DNA of 64,000 bases, taken from positions 62,001 to 126,000 of the forward strand of contig NZ_FYAM01000023.1 in assembly GCF_900185645.1 (NCBI RefSeq), given 5' to 3'. Position numbers and translations under genes: made by a program. The stretch's first letter is position 1, and the number at the start of each line of letters is the position of its first letter. The stretch comes from Clostridium sp. BSD9I1. GTDB lineage: Bacteria; Bacillota; Clostridia; Clostridiales; Clostridiaceae. This document shows, one piece after another, positions 62,740 through 64,000 of the stretch. The notes beneath the pieces were generated by a model, which did not search any database, was not told the origin of the DNA, and was given only the letters and a program-made list of their open reading frames with translations.

Positions 62740-64000
62740 ATGAGTATATGTGAAACTTGTACAAGTTTAGTAAATGACAATAATCTAAAGAATCCAGTAG
62801 TCTCAATTATTATGCCTGTTTACAATGGAGAAAAAGTAATTGCTGATTCTATTAGGTCGGTACAAAACCAATCTTTTAAAAATTGGGAACTCATAATTGT
62901 TAATGATAATTCTATTGATAAAACTATAGAAGTTGTTAAGAATATCTCCCAGCAAGACTCAAGAATTAAAATTTATAATAATATAGGTAAAGGTGTATCC
63001 TGCGCACGTAACAGGGGATTAGAGCTGGCAAATGGGAAATTTATAACTTTTTTAGATTCGGACGATGTATTTTTTCATAATGCATTAAAAAATCGAGTCG
63101 AAGCACTTTTGAAAAATCCGAATTTTAAAGGTGTATATTGTAGGACAGAGTTAGTGGATGACAATTTAAAAAAGCTTGATTGGCAAATGGGAAATCAAAC
63201 TGAAATTACATTTAGGAATATGAGTAGTAATCCTATTCATTTAAACTCTATTATGGGACAGGCTCAGATATTTAAGTCTATTTGTTTTAAAATAGATTTG
63301 CCAAATGGAGAAGATTGGTTATATATTTCGGATATTCTACGTAGTGGAGCAACTTTTTATAGAGTGGATGGCTGTGCTATAGGTTATCGAATTCATAGTG
63401 GTTCTACTGTTTGTAATAATTATTTAAAGCATGAGAATAATCTGATACATGTTATAGATAGTATATATAGTGAAAGAGCGGGATTAACCAATGTTTTACC
63501 AGAGTTTATTAACGGGCTAACAGAACCTTCAAAAGAAAGCGTATTTTTACATCGACGTATAGGACTTTTAATATGGCTAATTTTAGAACAACGTGCAGAA
63601 GATATGGAAATAGCTATCAATGAACTTCATAGATATGATATGCTATCACTATCATCTAATTATATAAGAAATCAAATTAAGTTTCAAATTATGAGATATT
63701 ATGTTTATAGAGGTTGTGAATTAGAACAAGGTATTGAAAAAGATAGTAAAAAAATATTAAATTTTATTGATAAAAGTAATATTTATAAGGAGTTTCCTGG
63801 ATTTACGAAAATACTAAGAAAAATCATACTAGATATCTGTGAGTTTGGATATAAAGTAGTAAGATATGATTTACAAGGTTTAAAGGAAGGACAAACTTAT
63901 TTGTTATATGGAACAGGTAGTATGTCTGAAAGAGTATGTAAAAATATTGAATTGGTTGGTGCAAATATAAAGTTTTTTACTGATTCAAATCCTGAAAAAT
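62740..64000 (+). CDS. GT2 glycosyltransferase with C-terminal Rossmann-like module (runs off window end)
   Basis: The frame is open from ATG 62740 to the window end (420 codons). The GT2 domain is complete: VSIIMPVYNGEKVIADSIRS, QSFKNWELIIVNDNSIDKTI, GKGVSCARNRGLELANGKFI, TFLDSDDVFFHNAL (DxD), GEDWLYISDILRSG and GYRIHSGST. A helical part follows (about 230-370). The last visible residues TYLLYGTGSMSERVCKNIEL begin a third copy of the YGxG module. A TGAGGTG site precedes the start, 22 bases after the previous gene. It is one more filament-glycan transferase by context. Confidence 0.85.
   Translation, partial: MSICETCTSLVNDNNLKNPVVSIIMPVYNGEKVIADSIRSVQNQSFKNWELIIVNDNSIDKTIEVVKNISQQDSRIKIYNNIGKGVSCARNRGLELANGKFITFLDSDDVFFHNALKNRVEALLKNPNFKGVYCRTELVDDNLKKLDWQMGNQTEITFRNMSSNPIHLNSIMGQAQIFKSICFKIDLPNGEDWLYISDILRSGATFYRVDGCAIGYRIHSGSTVCNNYLKHENNLIHVIDSIYSERAGLTNVLPEFINGLTEPSKESVFLHRRIGLLIWLILEQRAEDMEIAINELHRYDMLSLSSNYIRNQIKFQIMRYYVYRGCELEQGIEKDSKKILNFIDKSNIYKEFPGFTKILRKIILDICEFGYKVVRYDLQGLKEGQTYLLYGTGSMSERVCKNIELVGANIKFFTDSNPEK

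Noticed and set aside
63420-63620. Minus-strand frame near the window end
   Set aside because: It lies opposite the GT2 gene that is open through the window end and has no supporting signals.
38000-64000. Prophage or insertion-sequence origin of the glycosylation island
   Set aside because: I saw no integrase, transposase, phage structural gene or flanking direct repeats; the base composition is like the surroundings.

Overview
The window is very AT-rich and reads as one chromosome segment of a motile, spore-forming, anaerobic Firmicute, most likely Clostridium in the broad sense (C. botulinum/sporogenes-like). The reasons are four alpha/beta-type small acid-soluble spore proteins, a one-chain pyruvate:ferredoxin oxidoreductase, frequent TTG/GTG starts behind strong GGAGG sites, a Gram-positive chemotaxis set (CheC, CheD, FliY) and the FliW-CsrA-flagellin circuit. 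I see no tRNA, rRNA, insertion sequence, prophage or CRISPR array.

Layout. 1-2.8 kb: an M29 aminopeptidase (cut by the window edge) and a GNAT acetyltransferase on the minus strand, then three unrecognised small genes. 2.8-7.1 kb: recJ and a multi-PAS histidine kinase. 7.2-8.3 kb: four tandem SASP genes on the minus strand. 8.5-16.2 kb: murG, a manganese catalase, a flavodoxin, nifJ, a 42-residue basic protein and a Cys/His-rich DUF1292 protein. 16.2-17.7 kb: a HAD phosphatase and a class IV aminotransferase. 17.8-28.4 kb: a chemotaxis/switch operon (DUF342-cheW-cheD-cheB-cheR-cheA-cheC-cheY-cheW-fliM-fliY). 28.6-38.0 kb: the late flagellar genes flgM-flgN-flgK-flgL-fliW-csrA-flaG-orf-fliS-fliD-fliT, then flagellin. 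38.1-64 kb: a flagellar glycosylation island that runs off the window end.

How it fits together. Six sites have the pattern TAAA-N15-NNCGATAA/T, the form of a sigma-D (sigma-28, FliA) promoter, and all have the same spacing. They precede the che operon, flgM, and four transcription units of the glycosylation island; a weaker match precedes flagellin. The island therefore appears to be co-regulated with the filament. The flagellin leader also carries a hairpin with AAGGA in its loop, the form expected of a CsrA site, and fliW-csrA lie 4.4 kb upstream.

The glycosylation island combines nucleotide-sugar genes (a UDP-sugar dehydratase-like SDR, a bifunctional mannose-6-P isomerase/mannose-1-P guanylyltransferase, GDP-mannose 4,6-dehydratase, GDP-L-fucose synthase, a CMP-nonulosonate synthetase) with a Maf/DUF115 transferase. 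It also has unusually large fused enzymes: GT2-TPR-GT41 (O-GlcNAc-transferase-like), degenerate GT2-GT2-TPR, TPR-GT4-methyltransferase and methyltransferase-TPR. Three consecutive proteins share one TPR block, and three others share a short Rossmann-like 'YGxG' module. A 653-residue protein with an internal duplication is unrecognised. This region is the best candidate for an undescribed system.

Other signals are a 58-bp two-hairpin dispersed repeat with a compensatory base change between copies, a duplicated sigma-D promoter/leader block whose second copy has lost its gene, and a decayed TPR gene remnant.
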